This document shows positions 43,515 to 52,773 of a DNA stretch of 64,000 bases, piece by piece. The DNA lies in assembly GCF_001895005.1 (NCBI RefSeq), contig NZ_BCXH01000001.1, positions 372,001 to 436,000 on the forward strand, read 5' to 3'. The position numbers and the translations under genes were made by a program. The DNA comes from Rhodococcus yunnanensis NBRC 103083 (GTDB lineage Bacteria; Actinomycetota; Actinomycetes; Mycobacteriales; Mycobacteriaceae). Each line of letters begins with the position of its first letter. Position 1 is the stretch's first letter. The notes beneath the pieces are model-generated. The model ran no database searches. It saw only the letters and a program-made list of their open reading frames with translations, and had not been told where the DNA came from.

Positions 43515-44330
43515 GTGTCCGATGAGAGCTATCGATCAGCTCCGGTCTCCCAGCATGTGCGGCGCGATACGCCCGAGGTGACATTCGAGGATTTTCACGC
43601 CCATGAATACGTCGTCGACACCGTCACACCGTATGGAGCTCACCGTCATCCCGAACATCAACTCGCGTGGATGCGCGAGGGCACGATGCAGTTGCGCATC
43701 GGCACCGCGCGGTGGCACCTGCACCGGCAGCACGTGGTCTGGATTCCCGGCAACGTGCTCCACGAAATGACGCTGCTCACCGCGGGACGGCTGGTCACCG
43801 CGTACGCTCAGCCCGATTTTCGGCCGGACGGCAGGCGGTGGTCTCATCCGCACGTCTTCGAAGTCGACGAACTCGCCGCGAACCTGCTGCTGCACATGAG
43901 AGACGAAGACCTCGGCAGCAGGCGCAGATCTCGGTGCGTGGAGCTGTTGTTCGACCTACTGGACTCCGCGCCCGAGCGACACGACGTACTGGCGCTCCCA
44001 CGCAAAGGGATCGCTGGGCACATCGCGGACCACATCGTCGCCGACCCTTCGGATGCGCGCAGTCTCGAGGATTGGGCGAGAGAACTGGGTGTCAGCACGA
44101 AAACCGTGATGCGCGCGTTCGTTGCCGACACCGGTTCGACGTACGGCCAGTGGCGAACGCGCGCAAGGATGTACGCCTCGCTTGCGATGCTGTCGGCGGG
44201 AACGACGGTGTCCGACACCGCGGGCGATGTCGGCTACCGCACGACGAGTGGATTCATCGCTGCGTTCCGAGACGAGTTCGGAATCACCCCGGGCCGATAC
44301 ACCGAACGTGCATCGCTCACGCAGGACTGA
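43515..44330 (+). CDS. AraC-family regulator with cupin sensor domain
   Basis: A 271-residue regulator with an N-terminal AraC-type cupin (HRHPEHQLAWMREGTMQLRIG, read in two parts) and a C-terminal pair of helix-turn-helices (LEDWARELGVSTKTVMRAF, then VSDTAGDVGYRTTSGFIAAF, ending PGRYT). It starts at GTG 43515, with GGAAGG seven bases upstream. It is divergent from the iron-siderophore-binding lipoprotein gene and shares the iron-box region. It is therefore a good candidate for a siderophore-responsive activator of that uptake gene. The 3' end overlaps the PPOX gene by 14 bp. Confidence 0.92.
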   Translation: MSDESYRSAPVSQHVRRDTPEVTFEDFHAHEYVVDTVTPYGAHRHPEHQLAWMREGTMQLRIGTARWHLHRQHVVWIPGNVLHEMTLLTAGRLVTAYAQPDFRPDGRRWSHPHVFEVDELAANLLLHMRDEDLGSRRRSRCVELLFDLLDSAPERHDVLALPRKGIAGHIADHIVADPSDARSLEDWARELGVSTKTVMRAFVADTGSTYGQWRTRARMYASLAMLSAGTTVSDTAGDVGYRTTSGFIAAFRDEFGITPGRYTERASLTQD

Positions 44331-44694
44331 CCGAGATACCCACGGTTCCGGACTTCCCGCGACGGAGCGCGCTGCCCTTGATGGTGAGCCATCCGATGAT
44401 TCCGTACTTCTTCGCGATGGCCGATCTGGCATGCTCGGTGGCCGTGCCGTCGAGGATTTCGGCGAGGCCGGCCACCGCGTCGCCCTGGACTGCGCCGCGG
44501 GCGCTGCACGGTGCGATCGTCACCGTGCCGTTGCGCTTGATCCGTTTGACCTTCCATGAATCGGCAGTCGTCCAGAGCAGAAGCCGGTCACCGTCGCGCG
44601 CACCCCACAGGGGAGTCGCAACCGGCGTTCCATCCTTCTTGAACGTCGTGAGCGAGACGTACTTTCCGTCGGCGATCTCCTGGAATGTGGCCAT
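44317..44694 (-). CDS. PPOX-class (F420/FMN-binding split-barrel) protein
   Basis: A 125-residue split-barrel protein of the pyridoxamine-5'-phosphate-oxidase fold. Family landmarks are YVSLTTFKKDGTPVATPLW and LLLWTTADSWKVKRIKRN, the segments that hold the flavin or F420 phosphate. Mycobacterial relatives are F420-dependent reductases or FMN/haem-binding proteins; which applies here is uncertain. I start at ATG 44694, since the longer open frame is antisense to cobN. It is convergent with the AraC gene and lies just downstream of cobN on the same strand, 26 bp away. Confidence 0.88.
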   Translation of the reverse strand: MATFQEIADGKYVSLTTFKKDGTPVATPLWGARDGDRLLLWTTADSWKVKRIKRNGTVTIAPCSARGAVQGDAVAGLAEILDGTATEHARSAIAKKYGIIGWLTIKGSALRRGKSGTVGISVSPA

Positions 44695-44720
44695 GGGCAC
44701 CAGAGTACGGCGCGCGGTGG

Positions 44721-47700
44721 CTACTCTCCCTCCAAGTCGCCTTCGGTTTCGAGATACACCTGCCGGAGATCGCCGAGTATTTTCGGATCCGGCTCGGCCC
44801 ACATTTTCCGTTCCGCCGCCTCCAGCAGTCGCTCGGCGATGCCGTGCAACGCCCAGGGGTTGGACTGCTGCATGAACTTCTGGTTCTGCTCGTCCAGCAC
44901 GTACGTCTCGGCCAGCTTCTCGTACATCCAGTCGGCGACCACATCGGTTGTCGCGTCGTACCCGAAGAGGTAGTCGACGGTAGCCGCCATTTCGAACGCA
45001 CCCTTGTACCCGTGCCTGCGCATCGCCTCGAGCCACCGCGGGTTGACGACCCTGGCACGGAACACTCGGGCCGTCTCTTCCGACAGAGTTCGCGTTCGAA
45101 CCGACTCGGGCCTCGTACTGTCTCCGATGTATGCCTCGGGTGATGTGCCCGTCAGCGCTCGGACCGTCGCAACCATTCCTCCGTGGTACTGGAAATAGTC
45201 GTCCGAGTCGGCGATGTCGTGCTCACGCGTGTCGGTGTTCTTGGCCGCGACGGCGATTCGCTTGTACGCGGTACGCATATCGTCCGAGGCCGGCACGCCG
45301 TCGAGTCCGCGGCCGTACGCGAACCCACCCCACGTGGTGTACACCTGCGCGAGGTCCTCGTCGCTGCGCCAGGTCTTGCTGTCGATCAACTGCAACAGCC
45401 CCGCGCCGTAGGTTCCGGGCTTCGACCCGAAGATGCGCGTCGTCGCACGACGCTCGTCGCCGTGTTCGACGAGATCTGCCTGCGCGTGCGCCCGGACGTA
45501 GTTGCTCTCGGCAGGCTCGTCGAGCGCTGCGACCAACCTGACCGCGTCGTCGAGCAGGGCCAGAACGTGTGGGAACGCATCGCGGAAGAATCCACTGATG
45601 CGTACGGTCACATCGATGCGCGGCCGCCCCAGTTCCTCCAGTGCGATCACCTCGAGTGTCGTGACGCGCCGCGACGCCTCGTCCCACACCGGTGACACTC
45701 CGAGCAGTGCGAACACCTCGGCTACGTCGTCACCGGATGTGCGCATGGCGGACGTGCCCCACACGGACAGTCCGACGGACTTGGGCCACTCGCCGTGATC
45801 CTTCCTGTACCGCGCAAGGAGAGACTCCGCCATCGCCTGCCCGGTCTCCCACGCCAGCTTCGACGGAACGGCCTTGGGATCCACGGAGTAGAAGTTGCGG
45901 CCGGTCGGCAGCACGTTGATCAGGCCGCGCAGGGGTGACCCACTGGGGCCCGCCGGAATGAAACCGCCGTCCAGGGCATGGAGGACCTGATGGATCTCGC
46001 GCGAGGTTCCTCGCAGGCGAGGGACCACCTCGGACGCTGCGAACCGAAGAATCTCCGCGACGACCGGTCCGTGTCCCGCTGCGACGTCGTCGGCCGACTC
46101 GGGATTCCACTGCGTTGCCTGCATGGCAGCGACGAGCCCGTGTGCGACGGCCTCGATCTCGTCCACCCGCACTCGCTCCTCGTCGCCGTCCTCGCTCAGG
46201 CCGAGGGCCTCGCGCAACCCGGGAACCGACTGCTCTCCGCCCCACATCTGACGGGCACGAAGCATCGCCAGGACGAGCTCCACCTCGGCGTCGCCGACCG
46301 GCTCCTGCCCCAGAATGTGCAATCCGTCCCTGATCTGGACGTCTTTGATCTCGCAGAGCCACCCGTCCACATGCAGCAGCATGTCGTCGAAGACTTCCTC
46401 GTCGGGGCGTTCCTCGAGGCCGAGATCCTGATGCATCTGCGCTGCGGTCATGAGCGTCCAGATCTGCTGTCTGATCGCCGGTAGCTTGGCAGGGTCGAGA
46501 GCGGAGATGTTGGCGTGCTCGTCGAGCAACTGCTCGAGCCGCGAGATGTCGCCGTAGCTCTCCGCGCGCGCCATCGGTGGGATCAGGTGATCGACGAGTG
46601 TGGCATGAGCCCGTCGCTTGGCCTGTGTTCCTTCGCCCGGGTCGTTGACGAGGAACGGGTAGATCAACGGGAGGTCACCCAACGCCGCGTCGGTGCCGCA
46701 CGATGCGGACATTCCGAGGGTCTTGCCGGGCAGCCATTCGAGGTTGCCGTGCTTGCCGAGATGGACCATCGCGTCGGCGCCGAATCCACCGTCGGATTGC
46801 GTCGCCTGAATCCAGCGATACGCTGCGAGGTAGTGGTGACTGGGCGGCAGATCGGGGTCGTGATAAATCGCGACCGGGCGTTCACCGAAGCCCCGTGGCG
46901 GCTGCACCATGATGACCACGTTGCCGAATTGCATTGCAGCAATGACGATCTCGCCATCCGGATCGGAAGAACGGTCGACGTACATGTCGCCGGGGGCAGG
47001 CCCCCAGTGTTCCTCGACTGCGGAGGTGAGCTCGTTCGGCAATTGCGAGAACCAGGTTCGGTAGAGCGCAGCGGAGATCCTGATCGGATTGCCCTCCAAC
47101 TGCTCGTCGGTCAGCCAATCCGGATCCTGACCGCCGCGAGCGATCAAGGCATGGATCAGCGCATCGCCGTCTTTCGCAGCCAGGCCAGGAATGGCGTCGG
47201 GGCCGTCGACCGGGCCGAGATCGTATCCTGCAGTGCGCATCTCCGACATGAGGGCGATCGCACTCGCAGGTGTGTCGAGACCGACCGCGTTGCCGATGCG
47301 TGCGTGTTTGGTCGGGTATGCGGAGAACATCAGCGCGATCCGGCGTTCGGACGCCGGGATGTGGCGAAGGCGCGCATGGCGCACCGCGATACCTGCCACC
47401 CGCGCTGCCCGCTCGAGATCGGGGACGTACGTGGTCAGACCGTCACCGTCGATCTCCTTGAACGAGAATGGAACCGTGATCAATCGGCCGTCGAACTCCG
47501 GTACCGCTACTTGAGTGGCAACATCGAGAGGAGACAGACCGTCGTCGTTGGCCGCCCAGGTTTCCCTGCTGCTCGTCAGGCACAGTCCCTGCAGGATCGG
47601 CACGTCGAGTGCCGCGAGTTCTGCGACGTCCCACGCTTCGTCGTCGCCGCCTGCGGACGCTCCGGCAGGCTTGGTTCCACCCGCTGCAAGGACCGTCACG

Positions 47701-48431
47701 ATCATCGCGTCGGCCTTCTTCAGCGTTTCGAGCAGTGCCGGTTCGGCGGTCCGAAGCGATGCGCAGAAGATCGGAAGCGCCTGTGCACCGGCAGCTTCCA
47801 CGGCCGAAGCGAGGGCGTCGATGTATGCGGTGTTGCCCGCCAGATGCTGCGCTCGGTAGTACAAAATCGCGATGACAGGAGCGGAGCCTGCGGAGTGACC
47901 AGAAGGGACAGGAGCGGAGCCTGCGGAGTGACCAGAGATGACAGGAGCGGAGCCTGCGGAGTGACCAGAATGAACAGGAGCGGAGCCTGCGGAGTGAGGT
48001 GCGGTTGGGCGGTCGAGAATTCCCCACGTCGGGGTGTGCAGTGGCGCCGAGAATCCATGGCCGGTGAGTAGAACAGTGTCGGACAGGAAGGCGAAGAGCT
48101 GGTTCAGATTGTCGGGCCCGCCCTCGGCGAGGTAGTTGTGCGCCTGTGTTGCGACGTTCCCCGGAACCGTCGACAGTTCCATCAACTCCGCGTCGGGTGC
48201 CTGTTCGCCGCCGAGCACGACGACGGGTAGACCGGTGGCGAGAACAGCGTCGACACCCTCTTCCCATGACCGCTTGGATCCGAGAATGCGCAGCACGACC
48301 AGATCGGCGCCGTCCGCCAAGGCGGGGACGTCGTCGGCGAGCAGTCGAGACGGATTACCCCAGCGGTAGTCGGCACCACTTGCGCGCGCACTGAGAAGGT
48401 CGGTGTCCGATGTGGACAGCAGCAAGATCAC
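44721..48431 (-). CDS. cobN: Cobaltochelatase large subunit CobN
   Basis: A 1,236-residue subunit of the ATP-dependent cobaltochelatase that inserts cobalt into hydrogenobyrinic acid a,c-diamide in the aerobic cobalamin pathway, with CobS and CobT encoded elsewhere. CobN/BchH-type landmarks include ILYYRAQHLAGNTAYIDAL, MVHLGKHGNLEWLPGK and VSVNPRWLEAM-like sequence near the C-terminus (VVNPRWLEAMRRHGYKG). GTG 48431 has an AAGGG ribosome site eight bases upstream, and that site sits in a hairpin below a cobalamin riboswitch. Residues about 145-186 are four 11-residue repeats (HSAGSAPVxSG) that look inserted. Confidence 0.96.
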   Translation of the reverse strand: MILLLSTSDTDLLSARASGADYRWGNPSRLLADDVPALADGADLVVLRILGSKRSWEEGVDAVLATGLPVVVLGGEQAPDAELMELSTVPGNVATQAHNYLAEGGPDNLNQLFAFLSDTVLLTGHGFSAPLHTPTWGILDRPTAPHSAGSAPVHSGHSAGSAPVISGHSAGSAPVPSGHSAGSAPVIAILYYRAQHLAGNTAYIDALASAVEAAGAQALPIFCASLRTAEPALLETLKKADAMIVTVLAAGGTKPAGASAGGDDEAWDVAELAALDVPILQGLCLTSSRETWAANDDGLSPLDVATQVAVPEFDGRLITVPFSFKEIDGDGLTTYVPDLERAARVAGIAVRHARLRHIPASERRIALMFSAYPTKHARIGNAVGLDTPASAIALMSEMRTAGYDLGPVDGPDAIPGLAAKDGDALIHALIARGGQDPDWLTDEQLEGNPIRISAALYRTWFSQLPNELTSAVEEHWGPAPGDMYVDRSSDPDGEIVIAAMQFGNVVIMVQPPRGFGERPVAIYHDPDLPPSHHYLAAYRWIQATQSDGGFGADAMVHLGKHGNLEWLPGKTLGMSASCGTDAALGDLPLIYPFLVNDPGEGTQAKRRAHATLVDHLIPPMARAESYGDISRLEQLLDEHANISALDPAKLPAIRQQIWTLMTAAQMHQDLGLEERPDEEVFDDMLLHVDGWLCEIKDVQIRDGLHILGQEPVGDAEVELVLAMLRARQMWGGEQSVPGLREALGLSEDGDEERVRVDEIEAVAHGLVAAMQATQWNPESADDVAAGHGPVVAEILRFAASEVVPRLRGTSREIHQVLHALDGGFIPAGPSGSPLRGLINVLPTGRNFYSVDPKAVPSKLAWETGQAMAESLLARYRKDHGEWPKSVGLSVWGTSAMRTSGDDVAEVFALLGVSPVWDEASRRVTTLEVIALEELGRPRIDVTVRISGFFRDAFPHVLALLDDAVRLVAALDEPAESNYVRAHAQADLVEHGDERRATTRIFGSKPGTYGAGLLQLIDSKTWRSDEDLAQVYTTWGGFAYGRGLDGVPASDDMRTAYKRIAVAAKNTDTREHDIADSDDYFQYHGGMVATVRALTGTSPEAYIGDSTRPESVRTRTLSEETARVFRARVVNPRWLEAMRRHGYKGAFEMAATVDYLFGYDATTDVVADWMYEKLAETYVLDEQNQKFMQQSNPWALHGIAERLLEAAERKMWAEPDPKILGDLRQVYLETEGDLEGE
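47875..47998 (-). repeat. cobN: Four 33-bp tandem repeats inside cobN
   Basis: The unit beginning ACAGGAGCGGAGCCTGCGG starts at 47875, 47908, 47941 and 47974. Spacing is exactly 33 bp and the first 22-25 bases are nearly invariant. On the coding strand each gives an 11-residue HSAGSAPVxSG unit, so the frame is kept. The last unit is partial. Confidence 0.95.
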
Positions 48432-48439
48432 GGGTAGTG

Positions 48440-48452
48440 CCCTTCTGAAGGG
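48440..48452 (-). promoter_or_regulatory. Ribosome-site hairpin of cobN (riboswitch expression platform)
   Basis: The 13-base near-perfect dyad CCCTTCAGAAGGG covers the Shine-Dalgarno sequence AAGGG of cobN. If folded when cobalamin is bound it would block translation, the usual scheme for cobalamin riboswitches. Confidence 0.6.
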
Positions 48453-48454
48453 TT

Positions 48455-48585
48455 TTCGCGCCCCTCGTCTCGTCTGGTTCCTCGTGGATTCGAAGGAGAG
48501 GGTCTGGCTCTACAGTGGCGCGACCGCACCGGGGTTGCACCGGTTTCCTCTCGGCCGAAGCCTGACGAGTCCGAATGTTACCCAA
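48455..48585 (-). ncRNA. Cobalamin riboswitch upstream of cobN
   Basis: On the minus strand the leader reads GAGGAAACCGGTGCAACC, then CCGGTGCGG and CGCGCCACTGTAGAGCCAGAC. This matches the conserved cobalamin-riboswitch core, including the B12 box GCCACTG (48514-48520). The outer boundaries are approximate. It precedes cobN by about 25 bases and should lower cobN expression when cobalamin is plentiful. The divergent cobG does not appear to have its own copy. Confidence 0.88.
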
Positions 48586-48720
48586 TGAAGCAGGTCACTC
48601 GTCACATCGGCGAAGGGATGCTGCTCATGGTCTCGTCGGAACCGGGCTGCGGACGCTCGTGCGAGGTAGGCCCGGCGAGGTCTTCAGCGGCTGAGCAGGA
48701 TGCACTTGTAGCCTTGACCG

Positions 48721-49854
48721 ATGAGCTCGACCGATGCCAGAGACGTCCCCGACCGGTGCCCCGGTGCATTGACGATGCATCAGGCCGCGGACGGCGGCCT
48801 GGCCCGGGTGCGGCTACCGGGAGGTCGAGTGCGCCCGGACCAGCTACTGGTACTCGCCCACGCGGCCACCGAACTGGGCGATGGCAAGCTCGAACTCACC
48901 TCGCGGGCAAATGTCCAGTTCAGGGGCATCACCGACGGCGACCGGCTCGCAGAACGACTCGCCGCGGCCGATCTGCTTCCTTCGGTCTCACATGAACGTG
49001 TACGGAACATTCTGGCGTCGCCGTTGTCCGGGCGGGTCGGAGGTCTGGCCGACATCGGTGGACTGATCGACCGCCTCGACCGGGAATTGTGCGCACGTCC
49101 GTCGTTGGCCGAGCTCCCGGGTAGAACGCTGTTCGCGCTCGACGACGGGCGGGGCGACGTCACGGCATCGACACCGGACTTCGGAGTTCACGCTCTCGCG
49201 GCCGAGGAATTCGCGCTGGTGCTTGCCGGTGCGGATACCGGAGTCCGAGTCGACACCGCTCACGTGGTGGAGGTACTCCTCGATGCCGCGCAGGCCTTCG
49301 TGGACATTCGTGAGAGCGAGTGGCGGCTCGCTGAACTGATCGACGGGCCGAGCCGAACCCTTACCCGGCTCGGGCTCGTCGCCGGTACGCCCCGAACCCT
49401 CGAATCGACCGATACGACACCACCGATCGGCTGGCTGACGCAGGACGACGGCCGCGTCGCTCTCGGCGGCGCGCTCGCACTCGGTGTCCTCGAGGCGCGG
49501 CTCGCCGAGTTCCTCGCCGCGATCGATCGCCCGATCGTGGTCACGCCGTGGCGCGGGATCATCGTGTGCGACCTCGACGAGGGGGCAGCGGAACAAGTGG
49601 TCCGGGTCCTGGCACCGATGGGCCTGATCTTCGACGCGTCCTCACCATGGGTCGATCTCAGCGCGTGCACCGGTTCGCCGGGTTGCGAGAAGTCGAACGC
49701 CGACGTCCGCGGCGACCTCACCGACGCCGTCGACCGGGGACAGGTCCCCCAGGGACGACGTCAACACTGGTCCGGATGCGAGCGCCGATGTGGGCGGCCC
49801 AAGGGAGACGTGCTCGACGTCGTCGCCGGCCCCACCGGCTACCGGGTGTCCTGA
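48721..49854 (+). CDS. cobG: Precorrin-3B synthase CobG
   Basis: A 377-residue monooxygenase of the nitrite/sulfite-reductase-like family that converts precorrin-3A to precorrin-3B, contracting the corrin ring precursor in the aerobic pathway. The ferredoxin-like half shows LTSRANVQFRGI. The C-terminal cysteines that bind the iron-sulfur cluster are readable as CTGSPGCEKS and HWSGCERRCGRP. ATG 48721 is the only reasonable start and has a weak ribosome site. It heads a plus-strand run with cobH and cobIJ and is divergent from cobN. Confidence 0.94.
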   Translation: MSSTDARDVPDRCPGALTMHQAADGGLARVRLPGGRVRPDQLLVLAHAATELGDGKLELTSRANVQFRGITDGDRLAERLAAADLLPSVSHERVRNILASPLSGRVGGLADIGGLIDRLDRELCARPSLAELPGRTLFALDDGRGDVTASTPDFGVHALAAEEFALVLAGADTGVRVDTAHVVEVLLDAAQAFVDIRESEWRLAELIDGPSRTLTRLGLVAGTPRTLESTDTTPPIGWLTQDDGRVALGGALALGVLEARLAEFLAAIDRPIVVTPWRGIIVCDLDEGAAEQVVRVLAPMGLIFDASSPWVDLSACTGSPGCEKSNADVRGDLTDAVDRGQVPQGRRQHWSGCERRCGRPKGDVLDVVAGPTGYRVS

Positions 49855-49885
49855 CGCCGCATCGCCCTGACCTATCGTGAACTCC

Positions 49886-50512
49886 ATGTACGACTACATC
49901 CGCGACGGTGCGGAGATCTACCGACAGTCCTTTGCAACCATCAGGGACGAGGCGGATCTGTCGGCATTCGCACCCGATATCGCGCAGGTCGTCGTACGAA
50001 TGATCCATGCAAGCGGTGAAGTCGATCTGACCGATGTCGTCGCCGCGACTCCTCGCGTCGTCGCCGATGCGCGCGCCGCTCTGAACTCCGGGGCGCCGAT
50101 TCTCTGCGACGCCAACATGGTTGCCGCGGGTGTCACTCGCCGCCGCCTCCCCGCGGACAACGAGGTCCTCTGCACGCTGTCCGACCCCTCCGTTCCCGCC
50201 CTCGCCGCGCGACTGGGTACCACCCGCACGGCCGCGGCGCTCGAGCTCTGGGGCGACCGCTTGGACGGTGCCGTCGTTGCCATCGGCAACGCCCCTACTG
50301 CCCTGTTCCACCTGTTGGAGATGCTCGCCGCGGGCGCACCACGACCCGCCGCGATCGTCGGCGGACCAGTGGGATTCATCGGTGCCGCCGAATCCAAGGA
50401 AGACTTGATCGCGTCGTCGGTCGGCGTCGAGTATCTTGTCGTTCGTGGCAGGCGCGGCGGTAGCGCGATCACCGCCGCGGCCGTCAACGCCATTGCGAGC
50501 GAAGAAGAATGA
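49886..50512 (+). CDS. cobH: Precorrin-8X methylmutase CobH
   Basis: A 208-residue enzyme that moves the methyl group from C11 to C12 of precorrin-8X to form hydrogenobyrinic acid. The catalytic histidine is in RMIHASG (about residue 41). Conserved segments NMVAAGV, GNAPTAL and [13 protein letters not shown] follow. I prefer ATG 49886 because homologues start at MYDYIRD-like sequence; the frame also opens at GTG 49877. The stop overlaps the cobIJ start (ATGA), so translation is coupled. Confidence 0.95.
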   Translation: MYDYIRDGAEIYRQSFATIRDEADLSAFAPDIAQVVVRMIHASGEVDLTDVVAATPRVVADARAALNSGAPILCDANMVAAGVTRRRLPADNEVLCTLSDPSVPALAARLGTTRTAAALELWGDRLDGAVVAIGNAPTALFHLLEMLAAGAPRPAAIVGGPVGFIGAAESKEDLIASSVGVEYLVVRGRRGGSAITAAAVNAIASEEE

Positions 50513-52002
50513 GCAGCGAAGCCGGAAAACTGTGGGGTGTCGGGCTCGGACCCGGCGACCCGGAACTGGTGACGGTGAAGGCAGCGCGAGTCATCGGCGA
50601 GGCAGACGTCGTGGCCTTCCACAGTGCACGCCACGGACGCAGCATCTCGCGCGGCGTCGCCGCTCGCTACATGCGTGAGGATCAGATCGAAGAGCACCTC
50701 GTCTACCCGGTCACCACCGAGACGACCGACCACCCCGGTGGGTACCAGGGCGCGATCGACGAGTTCTACGAGCTCGCCGCCGAGCGCCTCGCAGCCCACC
50801 TCATCGCCGGTAGGTCGGTCGCCCTTCTGGCAGAGGGCGATCCGCTGTTCTACAGCTCCTACATGCACATGCACAAGAGACTGTGCGACCGGTTCGACGT
50901 CGAGATCGTTCCCGGTGTCACCTCTGTCAGCGCAGCATCGGCCGCGCTGCGCACTCCGCTCGTGGAACGCGACGAAGTGTTCACGGTCCTGCCGGGCACA
51001 CTCCCCGTCGAGGAGCTGACGCGGCGCCTACGGGCCACCGACGCGGCAGCGATCATGAAGCTCGGTCGAACGTACCCGAATGTTCTTCGCGCGCTGAAGG
51101 ACTCGGGCCGCCTCGACGAGGCCCGATACGTCGAGCGTGCGAGCACCGCCCAACAGCGCGTGATTGCGGCATCCGACGTCGATATCGCCGAGGTTCCGTA
51201 CTTCTCGATCGCGATCGTGCCGAGCCCCTCCAACAACCGCGATGTTGCGAAGCCGACCGGTCAGGTCGTCGTTGTCGGCCTCGGCCCAGGCGCGGATCGA
51301 TGGACCACCGACGAGGTCCGTCACGAGCTTGCCGAGGCCACCGATCTCGTCGGATACGTCACCTATGTCGACCGAGTTCCAGTGCGGGCAGGGCAGATTC
51401 GACACGTGAGCGACAACAAGGTCGAATCGGAGCGAGCGGCTTTCGCGCTCGATCTCGCCAAGCGCGGCAGGCGCGTCGCCGTCGTCTCGTCCGGAGATCC
51501 GGGGGTGTTCGCGATGGCCGCCGCCGTCGTCGAGGTCGCCGCAGAACCACAGTGGTCCGACGTCACCGTGCGGGTCGTTCCCGGCATGACCGCGGCGAAT
51601 GCCGTCGCCAGCCGGGTGGGCGCGCCCCTCGGACACGACTATGCCGTCATCTCACTGTCCGATCGGTTGAAGCCCTGGGGCATCGTCGCTACCCGACTGT
51701 CGGCGGTGGCCGCAGCCGACATGGCGATCGCGATCTACAACCCGGCGTCGAAGTCGCGGACATGGCAGGTGGCTGCGATGCGCGATCTGCTGCTCGAGCA
51801 CCGCGGGCCCGATACACCCGTCGTCATCGGCCGAGCCGTCGGTAGTGACGACGAAACAGTGCGCACTGTCCGTCTCGCGGACCTCGATGCCTCGGAGATC
51901 GACATGCGGTGCTTGCTCATCGTCGGATCGTCGCAGACCGTCGTCGTCGAAACCGGTAGCGGTGCACAGGTGTTCACATCGCGTCGGTACCCGCAGTCGT
52001 AG
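50509..52002 (+). CDS. cobIJ: Fused precorrin-2 C20- / precorrin-3B C17-methyltransferase
   Basis: A 497-residue fusion of two SAM-dependent tetrapyrrole methylases. The first (CobI, residues about 1-240) begins [17 protein letters not shown] and has [10 protein letters not shown]. The second (CobJ, about 250-497) has [12 protein letters not shown] and [13 protein letters not shown]. CobI methylates C20 of precorrin-2, and CobJ methylates C17 with ring contraction. The same fusion is found in mycobacteria. The start overlaps cobH by four bases; the end is 24 bp from convergent cobK. Confidence 0.95.
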   Translation: MSSEAGKLWGVGLGPGDPELVTVKAARVIGEADVVAFHSARHGRSISRGVAARYMREDQIEEHLVYPVTTETTDHPGGYQGAIDEFYELAAERLAAHLIAGRSVALLAEGDPLFYSSYMHMHKRLCDRFDVEIVPGVTSVSAASAALRTPLVERDEVFTVLPGTLPVEELTRRLRATDAAAIMKLGRTYPNVLRALKDSGRLDEARYVERASTAQQRVIAASDVDIAEVPYFSIAIVPSPSNNRDVAKPTGQVVVVGLGPGADRWTTDEVRHELAEATDLVGYVTYVDRVPVRAGQIRHVSDNKVESERAAFALDLAKRGRRVAVVSSGDPGVFAMAAAVVEVAAEPQWSDVTVRVVPGMTAANAVASRVGAPLGHDYAVISLSDRLKPWGIVATRLSAVAAADMAIAIYNPASKSRTWQVAAMRDLLLEHRGPDTPVVIGRAVGSDDETVRTVRLADLDASEIDMRCLLIVGSSQTVVVETGSGAQVFTSRRYPQS

Positions 52003-52026
52003 CCGCCACTTCGGTGTTCGATCGAG

Positions 52027-52773
52027 TTACGTGCCTCGGGCGAGGGCCCCGAGCCAGGTCACGACATCGGACACCGAGTCCGTGACCACATCCGCGGGCG
52101 GGGTGTGCGGTCGATCGATCATGACGACCGCAAGTCCCAATTCTCGTGCGGCAACCAGCTTCGCCTCCGTCATCGCTCCCCCACTGTTCTTGGAGACGAC
52201 CATGTCGATCTCGCGTGTACGCATCAGCGCCCTTTCGCTGTCCACAGCGAAAGGTCCTCGCGCCGACAATAATTCGTGGTGCGCGGGAAGGGCGCCGGTA
52301 GGCGGATCGATGCTCCGAACGAGAAACCACGACACGGTGTTGCCCGCGAACGCGTCGACTCCTTGACGCCCGATCGTCAGAAAGACCCGCTGCCGCTTCG
52401 CGGCGACAATCGCTGCAGCGTCGGCCGTCGACTGCGCAGCGATCCAGTTGTCCCCTGCTCCCGGCGTCCACTGCGGACGACGCAGGACAGCGATCGGAAC
52501 GGACGCCTGCGCTGCCGCCGCGGATGCGTTGCGGGAGATCGACTCGGCGAAGGGATGCGTTGCATCCACGACCGCCACGACGCCGTTCTCTCGTATCCAG
52601 GAGGTCATGCCCACGGCGCCGCCGAAACCGCCGACGCGGGACGCCCCGGCGGGTAGCACCGGGTCCCGTACGCGGCCGGCGAGCGAGGACACGACGTCGA
52701 ACCGCTTGTCGGAGTTCACCGCCTCGGCGAGCAACCGCGCCTCGGAGGTGCCGCCGAGGATCAGCACCTTCAC
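52027..52773 (-). CDS. cobK: Precorrin-6A reductase CobK
   Basis: A 248-residue NADPH-dependent reductase that converts precorrin-6A to precorrin-6B. Landmarks are the N-terminal nucleotide loop LILGGTSEA, DATHPFAESIS and the C-terminal VVSKNSGG. GTG 52773 overlaps the cobL stop (GTGA). In M. tuberculosis cobM lies between cobK and cobL; here the two genes are directly joined. A longer open frame upstream is only the overlap with cobL. Confidence 0.95.
   Translation of the reverse strand: MKVLILGGTSEARLLAEAVNSDKRFDVVSSLAGRVRDPVLPAGASRVGGFGGAVGMTSWIRENGVVAVVDATHPFAESISRNASAAAAQASVPIAVLRRPQWTPGAGDNWIAAQSTADAAAIVAAKRQRVFLTIGRQGVDAFAGNTVSWFLVRSIDPPTGALPAHHELLSARGPFAVDSERALMRTREIDMVVSKNSGGAMTEAKLVAARELGLAVVMIDRPHTPPADVVTDSVSDVVTWLGALARGT

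Noticed and set aside
47875-47998. CRISPR array
   Set aside because: The units are contiguous, with no unique spacers, and are translated in frame within cobN.
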